Shown piece by piece: positions 7,351 through 13,977 of a stretch of DNA of 32,945 bases. Positions within the stretch are counted from its first letter, which is position 1. Every line of letters begins with the position of its first letter. The notes beneath the pieces were generated by a model. That model was not told the DNA's origin and did not search any database. It was given only the letters and a program-made list of their open reading frames with translations. A program made the position numbers and the translations under genes. The DNA comes from Euzebyaceae bacterium (lineage in GTDB: Bacteria > Actinomycetota > Nitriliruptoria > Euzebyales > Egibacteraceae): assembly GCA_013812395.1 (NCBI GenBank), contig JACCTL010000008.1, positions 1 through 32,945 on the forward strand, read 5' to 3'.

Positions 7351-8154
7351 ATGCCAACCTCACCCGTGACTCCCAGCCAGGGCTGGGGCGTCGTGCATCT
7401 GTTCTTCCACATCCGCCGCGAGCTGCTGGAGGACGCCACCACGGCGGCCAAGGACTTTGTGGCGCGGTTGCAGGCGTTCGACGCCCGCGACGACTATCAG
7501 GTGCTGGCCTTCAGCGTGCTGGGACAGAAAGCCGACCTCGGCCTGATGCTGCTGGGGCCGGACCTGGCCGAGCTGGACCAATTGTCCACCGAGCTGGTGG
7601 CGTCACCGCTGGGCGCGGGCCTACTGCCGGCCGCCTCGTACGTGTCGCTCACGGAGCTCAGTGAGTACACGTCGACCAGCGACGACGAGTCGCGGCGGCT
7701 GGTCGACGAGGAAGGCCTCGCCGAGGGCAGCCCCGAGCACGCCGCCGGGGTCGCGACGTTCGACGAGCGCATGGCCGGCTACGCCCAGCACCGCCTGCAC
7801 CCTCGCCTGCCGCACCGCAAGGTCATCAGCTTCTACCCGATGAGCAAGCGCCGCAGCGGCGCCGACAACTGGTACGCACTGGACTTCGCCGATCGCAAGC
7901 GGCTGATGGCCGGGCACGCACGCGTCGGGCGCGGCTACCGCGGCCGGGTGCTGCAGCTGATCACCGGCTCGGTGGGTCTGGATGATTGGGAGTGGGGCGT
8001 CACCCTGCTGGCCGACGACCCCAAGGCCATCCGCGACATCGTCTACGACATGCGCTTCGACGAGGTCAGCGCCCGCTACGGCGAGTTCGGCCCGTTCGTC
8101 ACCGGCCTCGTCTTAGAGCCGGCCGACCTGCTGCACCACCTCGGCCTGCTGTGA
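7351..8154 (+). CDS. hemQ: Coproheme decarboxylase (HemQ/ChdC)
   Basis: 267 residues. It belongs to the chlorite-dismutase structural family and catalyses the last step of the coproporphyrin-dependent heme pathway of Gram-positives: peroxide-driven decarboxylation of two propionates of iron-coproporphyrin to give heme b. The catalytic motif YPMSKRR carries Tyr162 and Lys166, equivalent to Tyr145/Lys149 of the Staphylococcus enzyme. His189 in RLMAGHARVGR is the expected heme ligand. GSVGLDDWEWGV and MRFDEVSARYGEFGPF are further family blocks. The residue that separates true chlorite dismutases (distal Arg in their motif) is not in the expected context, so heme synthesis is the better call. Other pathway genes are not in this window. 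The gene is probably leaderless (TACCCT, N6, ATG). Confidence 0.93.
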   Translation: MPTSPVTPSQGWGVVHLFFHIRRELLEDATTAAKDFVARLQAFDARDDYQVLAFSVLGQKADLGLMLLGPDLAELDQLSTELVASPLGAGLLPAASYVSLTELSEYTSTSDDESRRLVDEEGLAEGSPEHAAGVATFDERMAGYAQHRLHPRLPHRKVISFYPMSKRRSGADNWYALDFADRKRLMAGHARVGRGYRGRVLQLITGSVGLDDWEWGVTLLADDPKAIRDIVYDMRFDEVSARYGEFGPFVTGLVLEPADLLHHLGLL

Positions 8155-8160
8155 CGTGAC

Positions 8161-8178
8161 ACCGGCCCAGGGACCGGT
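8161..8178 (+). terminator. Possible hairpin terminator after hemQ
   Basis: ACCGGCCC-AG-GGACCGGT forms an 8-bp stem with one mismatch, starting 6 bases after the hemQ stop. No T-run follows, as is common in high-GC actinobacteria. Confidence 0.35.
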
Positions 8179-8289
8179 AGTCGTGGACGAGGCCGTCGCG
8201 ATCCTCGGGGCCGCACGACCGGCCGTCCCTCATGCATTGCCTTGAACTTGGCGTCGGCCCGAGGCGCGAGTTCTGCGCGGTCGCCTATG

Positions 8290-8606
8290 TCAGAACAGTG
8301 ACAGGCCGGGGAGGATCTGCTCGGCGGCGTTGATGAGGTTGCGAGCGTCGTCGATCGCTCGTTGGGCCTCGGTCTGACTGGCTTCCTCATTGGGGATGTT
8401 GGGGTACTCCAGTTCGTTGCGGCGGCGGCGCATCCCGCCGAAGCGCTGTCGGGATCGGTCTCGACGATGAGGGCGGCGGTCTGGATGGTCCGGTGGGCCT
8501 TCTCGAGCAAGAAGGCGCCGTTGGCCTGACCGCCGGTGATCTGCTGCAGATGGCCGGCCGCGAGCTGCTGCTCGACCTCGGCTGCGCCTTGGGGCCACCG
8601 TGTCAT
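8290..8606 (-). pseudogene. Broken HEPN-domain toxin-like gene (inner TA pair)
   Basis: The ATG at 8604-8606 overlaps the stop of the MNT gene (ATGA), the classic antitoxin-toxin coupling. The first ~50 codons (MTRWPQGAAEVEQQL to IVETDPDSA) look like the N-terminal helix pair of a HEPN protein. The correct frame is then lost near 8425-8432. The last ~50 codons continue in another frame with RFGGMRRRRNELEYP and a terminal helix ending ILPGLSLF, which is the family's C-terminal half. From memory of homologues, a middle segment of roughly 40 residues is missing, so the break is probably a deletion and not a single-base slip. A short out-of-frame product would be made. HEPN proteins of this type are RNase toxins or their relatives. 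Confidence 0.6.
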
Positions 8607-9255
8607 GCCGCGCCCTTGCCGGTGTCAATGACGATGACCGTTGGGCAGGATTGGATCTGCTGGATGAGCGGATCGGTGGCCTCGGCCCACTGCCGAGAGG
8701 TGCGGCGCGGTCGGGGGAGCCGATGACGAGGACGTCCAGGTCGGCCGGAGGCGCTCCACGGGCTCCGTGGTAGCGCGCGGCCCACGAGCCGTAGATGAGG
8801 GCTCTGGCCACATCTCGGATGCTGTCGAACTCATCCTCGATCACGGTGTGCGGGCCGAAGGTGACCTGAAGCAGCTGGGTCAGGGGGGCGGCGGCCCGGT
8901 GCGCGGGGTTGGGGCGCAGGAGCCGGCTGCGGCCCACGGTGCGGCTGCGGATGAGGTCCGCATCAACGAGTCGCTGGGCTTCACGGTGCAGGGTGGTGAC
9001 GGGGACATCGAGGCGTTTCGCGAGTTCGGTGACGGTGTACATGTCGGTGGCGGTGATGGCCATGAGCTGGAGCAGCCCGTCGCCGTCGCCGGTCTCCTCC
9101 ACGTAGCCGAGGTAGCCGCTGAGCTGGGCTGCGGCGTCGCGCCGTTGGTCGCCGACGACGTGGCCGCCTGCCGGGTCGGGCCGGTCGATGACGGCGGTGG
9201 CTGCTCGGGGGCCGCGCGGCGTGGCGCAACGGCGCGCCGACGGATCGGCGCTCAC
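8603..9255 (-). pseudogene. Broken winged-helix + nucleotidyltransferase (MNT) antitoxin-like gene (inner TA pair)
   Basis: The N-terminal half reads MYTVTELAKRLDVPVTTLHREAQRL, a clear winged-helix DNA-binding domain. It is followed by ALIYGSWAARYHG and PPADLDVLVIGSPDR, the GS...DxD core of a minimal nucleotidyltransferase. At about 8700-8706 the frame changes: the downstream part RTSRQWAEATDPLIQQIQSCPTVIVID continues one frame over and stops at 8603. In relatives about 25 residues separate these blocks, so an internal deletion is the likely cause. The part upstream of MYTVTEL is uncertain, and the start given (GTG at 9255) is only the longest one. The gene overlaps the HEPN remnant by 4 bases. 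In MNT/HEPN modules the MNT partner neutralises the HEPN RNase by adding AMP. Confidence 0.58.
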
Positions 9256-9273
9256 CGTCGGTCTCTGGGTTCG

Positions 9274-9312
9274 TGGTCGTCCATGCGAGACAGCGTGCCA
9301 GGACCCTCCCCG
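9274..9312. repeat. Leader repeat, copy 1 (upstream of the inner MNT gene)
   Basis: An imperfect ~39-bp direct repeat with 9540-9578. Both contain TGGTCGTCCATGC, then CAG, then GTGCCAGGACC and TCCCC, with small differences between. On the minus strand each copy ends in an ATG followed by GACGACC, so it carries a start codon and its upstream region. The spacing between copies is 266 bp. Confidence 0.6.
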
Positions 9313-9338
9313 GTGCAGGCCCAGCGGCGACGCCTGGG

Positions 9339-9550
9339 CTATTGCCTGCGCGGTGCGGGCTCGACGACGAGACGTGAAGTGTCACCTTTGAGCAGATCGA
9401 CCATCTCGCGGATGGCCGTTTCGGCTTCACTGCGGTTCGAGCACACCCTGACCGCCTTGCCCCCGGCCTGACCGTCGGCCTTCACGACGGAGAACGGTTC
9501 GATGTCGTCGAGTCGGGCGAGGATCTGGTCTACGTCCTTTGGTCGTCCAT
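9339..9550 (-). pseudogene. Orphan small-gene fragment of unknown family
   Basis: From the ATG at 9548-9550 (inside leader repeat copy 2) the natural frame stops after six codons. Shifted by one base, an open stretch begins with DVDQILARLDDIEPF, continues through VVKADGQAGGKAVRVCSNR and ends SEAETAIREMVDLLKG...PRRQ at a TAG at 9339-9341. Its composition (amphipathic helices, sensible charge pattern) looks like a real ~65-residue protein, unlike the other frames here. I do not recognise the family. It probably lost its start by a small indel. It lies between the two MNT/HEPN remnants on the same strand and may be a further antitoxin-like or accessory gene. Confidence 0.4.
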
Positions 9551-9578
9551 GCCGTGCAGGGTGCCAGGACCGTCCCCA
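9540..9578. repeat. Leader repeat, copy 2 (upstream of the orphan fragment)
   Basis: Second copy of the ~39-bp leader repeat described at 9274. Identity is high in the start-codon region and in GTGCCAGGACC. It shows that two neighbouring genes of this island once shared the same 5' region, by duplication or recombination. Confidence 0.6.
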
Positions 9579-9662
9579 GCGTTCTGCCCATAGCCCCCGT
9601 GGTCCCCATAGCCGCAGGCGAGACCGCAGCCCCGGCCAAGGGTGACGGCTGATCGCCCGGGT

Positions 9663-10053
9663 TCAGGCCGCCGTCCTCGCAGCCTCCACGAGACGGTCCG
9701 CCGAACGCCTTGCGCGCTTCCCGTCGTCCGCAGTCGACCTCCCAGCGCCATAGCTCGCGGGCGTCTTCAACCCGAGCAGGATGGCGAGGGCCTTGGCGTG
9801 GCCCCTGTCGACCTTCGCCAGCAGGCCGATCGCCTCGTTGTGGTTGTCGCCCTGCGAGTGCTCACCGAGCCGCTTGCAGCACAGCACGTCAGCGGCCGCG
9901 ATGCCCGCGTGGACCCACAGGGTGATGCGCGTCGAGCACGTCCTGCTCGTCGTCGGCCAGCTCCATCACATCCGACGCGGCTGCGCGGAACATCTCCGCT
10001 TTGCGAAGCCGCCCCTCGACCGTCGCCGGCGTGCACCTGTGCGTCCGACTCAC
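9663..10053 (-). pseudogene. Frameshifted HEPN-domain toxin-like gene (outer TA pair)
   Basis: A GTG at 10051-10053 overlaps the stop of the intact MNT gene by four bases (GTGA). The first frame gives TVEGRLRKAEMFRAAASDV and ELADDEQDVLDAH. At about 9925-9931 the reading must shift by one base to continue as ITLWVHAGIAAADVLCCKRLGEHS, KALAILLGLKTPASYG and ADRLVEAARTAA, which is a typical helical HEPN ending. Both halves are convincing, so a single-base indel is the simplest cause. Unshifted translation would end at a TGA near 9890. In homologues I recall, the region around GEHSQGDNH holds the Arg/His RNase motif; here the Arg appears replaced, so the toxin may have been inactive before the frameshift. 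It forms a module with the MNT gene upstream. Confidence 0.62.
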
Positions 10054-10685
10054 GGCATTGAAGCGCGGCCGAGGAACCGCTTGAGGTAGTCGGCCCGGCC
10101 GTGCAGGCTCACGCCCTCGCGCCGGATGTCGTCGTACATCGGCTGCCCCTCGTCGAGCCCGATCCGGACCTCGGCCGCGCTGAGCTCAAGCACCCGCGCG
10201 TCGTTGCCCGTCCACGCGGTGACGCTCTCCGCGAGAGCGTCGAGCTGGTCGCGCCACACCGGGTCGTCACCCTTCACGTCGTCGCCGCGGACGACGAGCA
10301 GGTCGATGTCGCTGTCGGGCCGCATGTCCCGCCGGGATGCCGAACCGAACAGCGCCACGTACTCCGCCGGGGGCTGCCACCGTCCCAGCTCGGCGCGGAT
10401 GCGGTCGAGCAGCTCGTGGTACAGGCGGGCTAAGGCGGTGATGTGGAGCGCCGCGAGGTGGCGGCGGTTCAGCCGGTACGACACCGCCTTGCCGACGCGC
10501 TCGTCGGTGACGACCCCCTGTTCGACCAGTCGCTGCAGCGACTTGCGAACGCCTGCTTCGGAGCGGCCGCCGATGAGCCGGTGCACCTGCGGCGGGGTGA
10601 ACCCGGCGTCCGCGCCGGCGAGGACTGCCAGAACTTCGCCGTCCAGCGTGGGGGTTACCGTTCTGAACGGGTGCTGTACCTGCAT
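10050..10685 (-). CDS. Winged-helix nucleotidyltransferase (MNT antitoxin of a HEPN/MNT module)
   Basis: 211 residues, intact. Residues 15-80 form a winged-helix DNA-binding domain (TPPQVHRLIGGRSEAGVRKSLQRL, then a wing GKAVSYRLN). Residues 105-211 form a minimal nucleotidyltransferase with GS-x10-DxD exactly as in MntA: Gly114-Ser115 and Asp126/Asp128 in SDIDLLVV. By family knowledge such proteins transfer AMP to a Tyr of the partner HEPN RNase and silence it. The fused DNA-binding domain suggests that it also represses its own operon. The start is fixed by a strong promoter placing TACGGT six bases before the ATG. The stop overlaps the GTG of the frameshifted HEPN gene. The antitoxin is therefore intact while its toxin is not. 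Confidence 0.8.
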   Translation of the reverse strand: MQVQHPFRTVTPTLDGEVLAVLAGADAGFTPPQVHRLIGGRSEAGVRKSLQRLVEQGVVTDERVGKAVSYRLNRRHLAALHITALARLYHELLDRIRAELGRWQPPAEYVALFGSASRRDMRPDSDIDLLVVRGDDVKGDDPVWRDQLDALAESVTAWTGNDARVLELSAAEVRIGLDEGQPMYDDIRREGVSLHGRADYLKRFLGRASMP

Positions 10686-10691
10686 CCTCAG

Positions 10692-10737
10692 ACCGTAGGA
10701 CGTGTCCGTACTATAGTCAAGATATCCGTACTATAGT
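10692..10737 (-). promoter_or_regulatory. MNT/HEPN promoter with two ACTATAGT operators
   Basis: On the minus strand TTGACT (10715-10720) and TACGGT (10692-10697) are separated by exactly 17 bases, and the ATG follows six bases later, so the mRNA is probably leaderless. Two identical 13-mers, TCCGTACTATAGT on the plus strand (10705-10717 and 10725-10737), lie 20 bp apart, i.e. two helical turns. Each contains the perfect palindrome ACTATAGT, and the pair flanks the -35 box. They are AT-rich against a very GC-rich background. They are good candidates for binding by the winged-helix domain of the downstream MNT protein. Confidence 0.65.
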
Positions 10738-10850
10738 TGATGGCGCTCAGCGGAGTCGCGGGTCCAGCACGGCGGCGTCGGAACAGCCAGCGAGGTCGTG
10801 TTGGGCGGGTTTCCTAATGTCTGCGGGCGGGGTTACCCGTTCACTCCACG

Positions 10851-11123
10851 TCAGTTGACGGCGTCCTTGAAGCTCTTGCCCGCCTTGAAGGCGGGGGCCT
10901 TGGAGGCGGGGACCTGCATCTCGGCGCCGGTCTGCGGGTTGCGGCCGGTACGGGCGGCGCGGTCGCGGACCTCGAAGGTGCCGAAGCCGGTCAGCGACAC
11001 CTTGTCGCCACCCTGCAGGGCCTCGGTGATGGAGTCCAGGACGGCGTCGAGGGCTTTGGACGTGTCGCCCTTCGACAGGCCGGACTTGTTGGCGGCGACA
11101 TCGGCGAGCTGGCTCTTGTTCAT
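10851..11123 (-). CDS. hup: HU-family DNA-binding protein
   Basis: 90 residues, the standard length for bacterial HU. The N-terminus MNKSQLADVAANKSGLSKGDTSKAL is the dimerisation helix pair. GGDKVSLTGFGTFEVRDRAARTGRNPQTG is the hallmark HU/IHF signature leading into the DNA-binding arm, and the C-terminus VPASKAPAFKAGKSFKDAVN closes the fold. It bends and compacts DNA as a dimer in the nucleoid. There is no Lys/Ala-rich C-terminal extension of the mycobacterial HupB type. The ATG is preceded by GAGGAG. It is divergent from the HAD gene. The toxin-antitoxin island ends just downstream of its stop. Confidence 0.95.
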   Translation of the reverse strand: MNKSQLADVAANKSGLSKGDTSKALDAVLDSITEALQGGDKVSLTGFGTFEVRDRAARTGRNPQTGAEMQVPASKAPAFKAGKSFKDAVN

Positions 11124-11334
11124 CGTTCGTCGTACTCCTCGTCGTCGGGGCAAAGACATCTTCCAGCACTCCAGTCGGCGAGAAACGGCGTCGTGGGGCC
11201 GCCGAGGGGGGCGCTCGACGGGATACCGTGCCCCACGATCGGCCAGATCGCAAGCACCACCCGCGTCGCCGGGGTCGGCGCTCGGCTGAAACGAGGTTCG
11301 CCGCGGCCCTCGCCATGCGCTAGACATCGCTCGC

Positions 11335-12021
11335 GTGGACGGTGCAGCGACATCGGTGGAGCCTCGCGCGGAAGGGCGTCAGCACGCCCGCTGGGTGTGC
11401 CTCGACGTCGGCGAGACCCTGATCGACGAAACCCGGGTGTGGGCGGTGTGGGCCGACATACTGCAGTTGCCGTACCTGACGCTGGCGGCCGCGATCGGCG
11501 CCACCATCGCCGCGGGCAACCCCCACCAGTCGGTCTTCGAGTACCTCGGCGTTGACGACTGGCAACACCTGGCCCCGGAGGTGGAACGGCGCTACGGGGG
11601 GTTCCAGGCCGAGGACTTGTACCCCGACGCCCTGCCGGCGCTGGACGCGTTGCGCGACAGCGGTTGCTCGCTGGCGGTGATCGCCAACCAGCCGGCGCAG
11701 CGCGCCGCCGAGCTGGTGGCGATAGGCGTGTCCCCCGACGTCATGGCCATGAGCGACGCGATGGGCGTCGCCAAGCCGGACCCGGCGTTCTTCGACCAGG
11801 TGTTGGCGCGCTGCCATGACCCCATGCCAGGCGACGTGGCCTACGTCGGCGACCGCGTTGACAACGACGTGCGGCCGGCGGCGGCCGCGGGCTTGCGAGC
11901 GGTGTGGTTGCGGCGTGGCCCCTGGGGTGTGGTCCAGCGCGACGACGAGCATCGAGCCCACCTGGTGGTCGACTCGCTGGCCGAGCTGGTCGAGCGGCTC
12001 GACGAGGTGTGGGCGAGCTGA
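11335..12021 (+). CDS. HAD-family hydrolase
   Basis: 228 residues. Motif I is CLDVGETLID (nucleophile Asp24; the usual second Asp is Gly, as in phosphoglycolate-phosphatase-like relatives of the DxGxT type). Motif II is the strand ending VIANQ. Motif III is GVAKPDPAFF, and motif IV is GDRVDNDV. The cap lies between about residues 35 and 95, a C1-type helical cap. The substrate is probably a small phosphorylated metabolite but cannot be specified. The GTG at 11335 is the only sensible start. No clear Shine-Dalgarno or perfect TANNNT box was found, so the start is less certain than the gene. A second, different HAD gene begins at the right end of the window. Confidence 0.85.
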   Translation: MDGAATSVEPRAEGRQHARWVCLDVGETLIDETRVWAVWADILQLPYLTLAAAIGATIAAGNPHQSVFEYLGVDDWQHLAPEVERRYGGFQAEDLYPDALPALDALRDSGCSLAVIANQPAQRAAELVAIGVSPDVMAMSDAMGVAKPDPAFFDQVLARCHDPMPGDVAYVGDRVDNDVRPAAAAGLRAVWLRRGPWGVVQRDDEHRAHLVVDSLAELVERLDEVWAS

Positions 12022-12099
12022 TGCGCCTCAACGCGGCTGACGACGGGGGCTCACCCCGCGTCTATCGTGATACGGCCCACCACGGCGCCGTACCGCCCG

Positions 12100-12456
12100 T
12101 CAGCCTTTGGCTGCGTCCGCGAAGCGTTGCCATGCGGCCTCGTCGTCGCCGACCGACAGGTCGCTGCCGCAGCGGACCAGCGGCAGCCGCAGCACCCCCG
12201 GCTGCGCCACCATCCGGTCGATCCAGTCGTCGTCGGACGCCGACACGTACTGCAAGCCCTGCTCGCGGTAGGCCTTGGCTTCCGGATCGAGCACGCCCTT
12301 GGCGCCGAAGCGCTGCACGAACCGGCGCAGCTCCCCGGGTGACGGGGCACGCTTGCGGACGTCCACGAAATGCACCGGCACCCGCCGCTCGCTGAAGCAC
12401 CGTTGAGCCTTGCGCGTGGCCTTGGAACCGGCGGAACCGAACAGCTGCACGTCCAT
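12100..12456 (-). CDS. ArsC/Spx-family protein lacking the active-site cysteine
   Basis: 118 residues with thioredoxin-like ArsC/Spx layout: N-terminal strand VQLFG, helix TRKAQRCFSERRV, strand VHFVDVRKR, PSPGELRRFVQRFG, and the substrate-binding LRLPLVRCGSDLSVG block near the C-terminus. In arsenate reductases the first loop has a Cys (CSKxRKA); here the aligned residue is Ser (SKATRKA), so arsenate reduction by the usual mechanism is not expected. Similar Cys-less members exist in actinobacteria in my recollection; their function is unknown. The ATG at 12454-12456 begins directly with the beta strand and is preferred over upstream in-frame starts. It is divergent from the amidase, with 21 bases between the two starts. 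Confidence 0.75.
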   Translation of the reverse strand: MDVQLFGSAGSKATRKAQRCFSERRVPVHFVDVRKRAPSPGELRRFVQRFGAKGVLDPEAKAYREQGLQYVSASDDDWIDRMVAQPGVLRLPLVRCGSDLSVGDDEAAWQRFADAAKG

Positions 12457-12477
12457 GCTGGGGCATGCTAACGGCCG

Positions 12478-13977
12478 ATGCCCGACGACCTGCTGACTCG
12501 CCCGGTCCGCCACCTCGCCGATCTCATCCGCAGGCGCCAGCTGTCACCGGTCGAGCTGGTCGAGGCCTGTCTGCAGCGGATTGCCGTGGCGGACGGGGGC
12601 TACAACAGCATCGTCACCCTGAATGCCGACGGTGCCATGGCCGCTGCTCGGCACGCGCAGGAGGTGGCAGGCAACCACGACGCCCCGCCGTTTCTCGGCG
12701 TGCCGCTCGCGGTCAAGGACCTCGCCCTGACTGCGGGAATCCGCACCACCTTTGGCACCGCCTCGCTGGCCAACTTCGTTCCCGACATCGACGACGAGCA
12801 CGTCGCCCGCCTGCGCCGCGCCGGCTTCATCATCGTGGGCAAGACCAACGTGCCGGAGCTCGGCACCCTGCCGATTACCGAGTCGCGGCTGCTGGGGCCG
12901 TGCCGCAACCCGTGGGACACCCAGCGTACGCCCGGCGGGTCCTCCGGCGGCGCGGCGGCTGCGCTGGCAGCAGGGCTGGTGCCGGCGGTGCAGGGCTCAG
13001 ACGGGGGCGGGTCGCTGCGCATCCCGGCCGCCAACTGCGGGTTGTTCGGGCTCAAGCCAGCGCGGGGGCGGGTTTCCAGCGCCCCGCTGGGTCCCGACAT
13101 GGTCAGCGGCCTGTCCTCGCCGGGCCCGCTCACCCGCGACGTCGCCGACGCCGCGGCGATGCTGGACGTGATGCGCGGCTACGCGCTGGGCGACCCGCAC
13201 TGGGCTCCCGACCCGGCCCGGCCCTACGCCGTCGAGGTGGCCCGCGAGCCGTCGTCGCTGCGCTGCGGGCTGGTCACGACGTGGCCCTACGGCGTCTTCG
13301 ACGACGAGGCGGTCAGCGCCGCCGAGGACGCCGCCCGGTTGCTGGAGTCGCTGGGGCACACCGTCGAGCCGCTGACGCTGGCGCTGGACGGCAGCTTCAA
13401 AGAGGCCTTCCAGGTCGTGTGGGCCGCCGGGCTGTCGGCGACGCCGGTGCCCCACGACACGCTGGAGCCGTTCAACGCCGCGCTGGCGGCCGTCGGCAGG
13501 CAGACCTCGGCAGCCGGGCTGCTGCAAGCCACCGCGATGCTGCAATTGCAGTCGCGGGCGGTGATCACCGCGACCGCCGGCTATGACGCGGTGGTGTCGC
13601 CCACCCTGATGCGGGCGCCGCTGCGGATCGGCGAGCTGGACCATCTCGCCGGCGACCCTGCGGCCATGATGGAGGCGCTCGCCGGCTACGTCGGGCTGAC
13701 TCCGCTGGCCAACGTGACCGGTCAGCCCTCGATGAGCCTGCCACTGGGCAGCTCCCGTGACGGGCTTCCGCTCGGGGTGATGGTGACCGGCCGTCCCGCC
13801 GACGAGGCGACGCTGCTGCGACTGGCGGCCCAGGTACAGGCTGCGGTGGACTGGACCGGCCGGCGTCCCCCGGCCACAACCTCAGCGACCAGGACCGCCG
13901 GGACCACGACCCCAGCGACCACGACCCCAGCGACCAAGGAGCCCGCGGCATGCTCGTCGACGCCACCGTCCTCGTGA
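12478..13977 (+). CDS. Amidase (amidase-signature family) with unusual C-terminal tail
   Basis: 499 residues. The Ser-cisSer-Lys triad is present: Lys80 in PLAVKDLAL, the Gly/Ser loop TPGGSSGGAA (Ser155/156) and the nucleophile Ser179 in GSDGGGSLRIPAANCG. It hydrolyses an amide or related bond in the cytoplasm; the substrate is unknown. It is not part of a GatCAB operon. The family normally ends near DWTGRRPP (about residue 463). Here about 35 extra Thr/Pro/Ala residues follow, encoded by a short tandem duplication, and the gene runs 28 bases into the SDR gene. The tail looks like a read-through product after loss of the original stop. The downstream SDR begins inside it, so the pair is translationally linked. 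Confidence 0.88.
   Translation: MPDDLLTRPVRHLADLIRRRQLSPVELVEACLQRIAVADGGYNSIVTLNADGAMAAARHAQEVAGNHDAPPFLGVPLAVKDLALTAGIRTTFGTASLANFVPDIDDEHVARLRRAGFIIVGKTNVPELGTLPITESRLLGPCRNPWDTQRTPGGSSGGAAAALAAGLVPAVQGSDGGGSLRIPAANCGLFGLKPARGRVSSAPLGPDMVSGLSSPGPLTRDVADAAAMLDVMRGYALGDPHWAPDPARPYAVEVAREPSSLRCGLVTTWPYGVFDDEAVSAAEDAARLLESLGHTVEPLTLALDGSFKEAFQVVWAAGLSATPVPHDTLEPFNAALAAVGRQTSAAGLLQATAMLQLQSRAVITATAGYDAVVSPTLMRAPLRIGELDHLAGDPAAMMEALAGYVGLTPLANVTGQPSMSLPLGSSRDGLPLGVMVTGRPADEATLLRLAAQVQAAVDWTGRRPPATTSATRTAGTTTPATTTPATKEPAACSSTPPSS
13903..13932. repeat. 15-bp tandem duplication at the amidase/SDR junction
   Basis: ACCACGACCCCAGCG occurs twice in a row and is followed by ACCAAGGAG, which supplies the ribosome-binding site of the SDR gene. 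Weaker copies precede it. It encodes the Thr/Pro-rich end of the amidase. Confidence 0.8.

Noticed and set aside
7351-8154. Chlorite dismutase instead of HemQ
   Set aside because: The YPMSKRR block with Tyr and Lys is that of coproheme decarboxylases, and the context shows no (per)chlorate genes.
8290-9255. One continuous 321-residue protein covering the inner TA pair
   Set aside because: Only its first and last thirds resemble proteins. The middle (APLGSGPRPPIRSSSR and following) is out-of-frame translation, while the natural continuation is found in neighbouring frames with a start/stop overlap between two genes.
9925-9931. Programmed ribosomal frameshift in the outer HEPN gene
   Set aside because: No slippery heptamer, Shine-Dalgarno-like stimulator or obvious downstream structure is visible at the switch point. 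A simple indel is more likely.
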